From NCBI GenBank assembly GCA_900470195.1, contig UEIJ01000024.1, positions 62,001 through 126,000 of the forward strand: a stretch of 64,000 bases of DNA, given 5' to 3'. Positions 61,844 through 64,000 of the stretch are shown here, piece by piece. This DNA comes from Hyphomicrobiales bacterium. GTDB taxonomy: Bacteria; Pseudomonadota; Alphaproteobacteria; Rhizobiales; Rhizobiaceae. How positions within the stretch are numbered: the stretch's first letter is position 1; every line of letters starts with the position of its first letter. The notes under the pieces were generated by a model. That model had not been told where the DNA came from. It saw only the letters and a program-made list of their open reading frames with translations, and did not search any database. Made by a program: the position numbers and the translations under genes.

Positions 61844-63162
61844 AGCGCCTCGCAGCGGTTCTGATCGCAACGATCCTGCTGTCGATAGCGGTCGGCGGTT
61901 CATATGCGGCGGGCCAGTTTCCGATCAGGGTCGCTAAGGACGGACGCATTTTCGAGGATACGACGGGCAAGCCCTTCCTGTTGCAGGGCGATACGGCTTG
62001 GTCGCTGATCGCCGAACTGAAACGGGAAGATGCCGAGATCTATCTTCAGGATCGCAGGAAGCGCGGCTTCAACGCTATTCTGGTCAATCTTCTCGAACAT
62101 CGGTTTTCCAGTCATCCGCCTGCCAATGCCTATGGCGAGAAGCCCTTCGCGGGCGACGCGTTCGGTGAGCTCAATCCGAGATATTTCGACCATGCCGCCT
62201 GGGTGATCGGGCGGGCGGAGCAACTGGGAATGGCTGTCTTTCTGGCGCCTGCCTATCTGGGCGTCAATGGCAACAGCCAGGGCTGGTTTTCCAAGGTTCA
62301 GGCTGCCGGACCGGCGAAAATGCGCGCCTATGGCAAAGCGATTGCCCGGCGATTTGCCGGATTTCACAATATTGTCTGGGTCCTGGGCGGTGATTTCAAT
62401 GCGCCGGATCGCCAGCTTGTCTCTGATCTGGCCGAAGGCATAGCGCTCGTTTCCCCGCACGCGCTCCAGACCGTGCATTCCGGACGCAACACCAATACGG
62501 CTGAGCTCTGGGCCGACCAGCCGTGGCTAAGCTTCGATACGGTTTATACCTATGACGATATTCGTGCGGCGATTTCTGCCCGGCTGAAACCGGGCGGAAT
62601 GCCTGTCATCTTGCTGGAGGGCGCTTATGAGTTTGAGCGGGAAACCACTGCGCGCATGATCCGACGCAATGCCTATGGCGCGCTGCTGGCCGGTGCCGCA
62701 GGGCAGTTCTTCGGCAATAACCCGATCTGGCATTTCACCGGGCCGGGTGTCTTCACCACCGATCGCAGATGGCAGGAAGCGCTGGACAGTCCGGGCGCCC
62801 GGTCGATGACGGTATTGAAGAAACTGTTCGACAGACTGCCATGGCAGCACTTGCGACCTGATTGTGAAAAGCGCATCGCATTGAAGCCGGAAAGCTACGC
62901 CTCGTCCCTGCCTGACGGCACGCTGTCGGTCATCTATGGCGACGCGGATGGCTTTGCGGTGGCAAAGGATGTTCTCGGGGAAGGCTGGCAGGCAATCTGG
63001 TTCGATCCGGTTTCCGGCATGTTCGCAGATGCAGGCCGACCGAAGGTCGAGGGAACAAATGCAACTTACTGGCCGAAGCAGGCAAAAAACGCCGGTGGCG
63101 GAACCGACTGGCTTTTGCTGATCGGCAGTGCCGAACGCCTGCGAGACATCCAAAAGAAGTAG
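61840..63162 (+). CDS. secreted DUF4038 glycoside-hydrolase-like protein
   Basis: A 440-residue exported protein: signal peptide about 1-24 (SYAAG), a DUF4038 barrel about 30-340 and a C-terminal beta domain (about 345-435). In the apiosidase-like family the catalytic pair is Asp and Glu; here Asp185 (VLGGDFN) and Glu260 (ILLEGAYE) are placed suitably. It could trim or modify the glycan. Translational coupling with the aminotransferase gene supports a linked function. Activity is not proven. Confidence 0.82.
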   Translation: MKRLAAVLIATILLSIAVGGSYAAGQFPIRVAKDGRIFEDTTGKPFLLQGDTAWSLIAELKREDAEIYLQDRRKRGFNAILVNLLEHRFSSHPPANAYGEKPFAGDAFGELNPRYFDHAAWVIGRAEQLGMAVFLAPAYLGVNGNSQGWFSKVQAAGPAKMRAYGKAIARRFAGFHNIVWVLGGDFNAPDRQLVSDLAEGIALVSPHALQTVHSGRNTNTAELWADQPWLSFDTVYTYDDIRAAISARLKPGGMPVILLEGAYEFERETTARMIRRNAYGALLAGAAGQFFGNNPIWHFTGPGVFTTDRRWQEALDSPGARSMTVLKKLFDRLPWQHLRPDCEKRIALKPESYASSLPDGTLSVIYGDADGFAVAKDVLGEGWQAIWFDPVSGMFADAGRPKVEGTNATYWPKQAKNAGGGTDWLLLIGSAERLRDIQKK

Positions 63163-63281
63163 CCGATACGTCCTTTTTCTCCTTTCATAAACGCTTGTCC
63201 TAACCGGACATGCCTTCGGTCAGGTCGTCGCTCCTGTGCTCCGCCGTTAACATGCATTTATCAAGGTTTGAGGAGCTGGAC

Positions 63282-64000
63282 ATGAAGGTACTGGTTACGG
63301 GCAATCAGGGCTATATCGGGTCGGTCATGGTGCCGGTCCTGATCAATGCGGGGCATGACGTGTCCGGCTATGACATTGGCCTTTATGAATATTGTCTTTT
63401 TCAGGAAGGCGGCGCGGTGATGAATGTGCCGACCATCCGCAAGGATGTGCGCGATGTGTCGCCGCGCGATCTCGAGGGGTTCGATGCGGTCATTCATCTT
63501 GCGGCACTTTCCAACGATCCGCTGGGTAATCTCAACGAGGAACTGACTTACGACATCAATCACCGGGCAAGCGTTGCGATGGCAAAAGCTGCGAAGCAGG
63601 CCGGTGTCGGGCGTTTTCTGTTCGCCTCGTCCTGCAGCAATTACGGCATCAGTGACGCCGATCTGATCGATGAGACCGGCGAACTGAAGCCGGTAACGGC
63701 CTATGGCCGGTCAAAGGTGCGGGCGGAACAGGAAATCCGGGAGCTGGCCGATGCAAGCTTCTGCCCGGTCTATTTGCGGCCTGCCACGGCCTATGGCGTT
63801 TCACCGTTCCTGCGTTTCGATATCGTGCTCAACAATCTGGTGGCATGGGCGGTGACGAAGGGGCTGATCTATCTCAAGTCCGACGGCACTCCCTGGCGAC
63901 CTATCGTCCATATCCGCGACATTTCCCGCGCCTTCATGGCGGCCATGGAAGCCCCGCGCGAGAAAGTCTGGAACGAGGCTTTCAATGTCGGCTCGACGAA
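63282..64000 (+). CDS. NAD-dependent sugar epimerase/dehydratase, 5' part
   Basis: The first 239 codons of an extended SDR; it runs past the window end. The cofactor motif is GNQGYIGS (7-14). [11 protein letters not shown], the Ser in SSCSNYG and YGRSK (Tyr-Lys) supply the catalytic set. [21 protein letters not shown] is typical of nucleotide-sugar epimerases. GAGGAGCTGGAC gives a good ribosome site. It probably makes a nucleotide sugar for the glycan; which one is unknown. Confidence 0.87.
   Translation, partial: MKVLVTGNQGYIGSVMVPVLINAGHDVSGYDIGLYEYCLFQEGGAVMNVPTIRKDVRDVSPRDLEGFDAVIHLAALSNDPLGNLNEELTYDINHRASVAMAKAAKQAGVGRFLFASSCSNYGISDADLIDETGELKPVTAYGRSKVRAEQEIRELADASFCPVYLRPATAYGVSPFLRFDIVLNNLVAWAVTKGLIYLKSDGTPWRPIVHIRDISRAFMAAMEAPREKVWNEAFNVGST

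Noticed and set aside
60116-61903. 595-residue open frame opposite the aminotransferase gene
   Set aside because: It is an antisense shadow; the plus-strand gene has a clear PLP lysine and ribosome site.

Overview
The window looks like an alphaproteobacterial chromosome of the Brucella/Ochrobactrum group. It is GC-rich, carries a choline-sulfate module (betC-choX with its LysR regulator), a BigR-type ArsR regulator with split YeeE/YedE permeases, GntR-controlled sugar-acid genes, and several short palindromic intergenic repeats of the kind common in Rhizobiales. The assignment rests on gene content and protein style, not on a database search. No rRNA, tRNA, CRISPR array, transposase or prophage gene was recognised.

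Region 1 (1-10.7 kb) holds small accessory metabolic units. These are choline-sulfate uptake and hydrolysis, a YqhA membrane protein, acetoin reductase, a Tat-like dienelactone hydrolase, a DUF808 membrane protein divergent from an MhqO/MhqD-like pair around a perfect palindrome, the BigR-YeeE-YedE sulfur operon, and a half-size ABC exporter.

Region 2 (11-25.2 kb) is a sugar-acid catabolic block. A GntR regulator with its own palindromic operator is followed by a DapA/KdgD-type lyase, a PotABCD-type importer, an enolase-superfamily dehydratase, an SMP-30 lactonase, an IlvD/Edd dehydratase and a RraA-type aldolase. A ribose-type ABC importer converges on it across a shared terminator.

Region 3 (25.5-38.6 kb) mixes a CorC/hemolysin-type membrane protein, a GGDEF-EAL protein, two DUF1801 proteins, an SDR lacking its catalytic Tyr/Lys next to a LysR gene, a TetR-EamA pair with a 26-bp operator, a large MFS exporter, a GAF-LytTR regulator, MsrB, and an ACS-family MFS transporter.

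Region 4 (38.9-64 kb) is a polysaccharide locus. It has Crp/Fnr and LuxR-type regulators, a Wzc-like co-polymerase and a Wza/ExoF-like export protein, GDP-fucose synthesis (gmd, fcl), five glycosyltransferases, a WcaF-like acetyltransferase, a Wzy-like polymerase, a YdcF protein, a WecA-type initiating transferase, a Wzx-like flippase and a pyruvyl transferase. It ends with a tail operon of a GSA-aminomutase-like aminotransferase, a secreted DUF4038 glycosidase-like protein and a sugar epimerase cut off by the window end. Together these supply most of a Wzx/Wzy-dependent pathway for a fucose-containing, probably acetylated and pyruvylated surface glycan.
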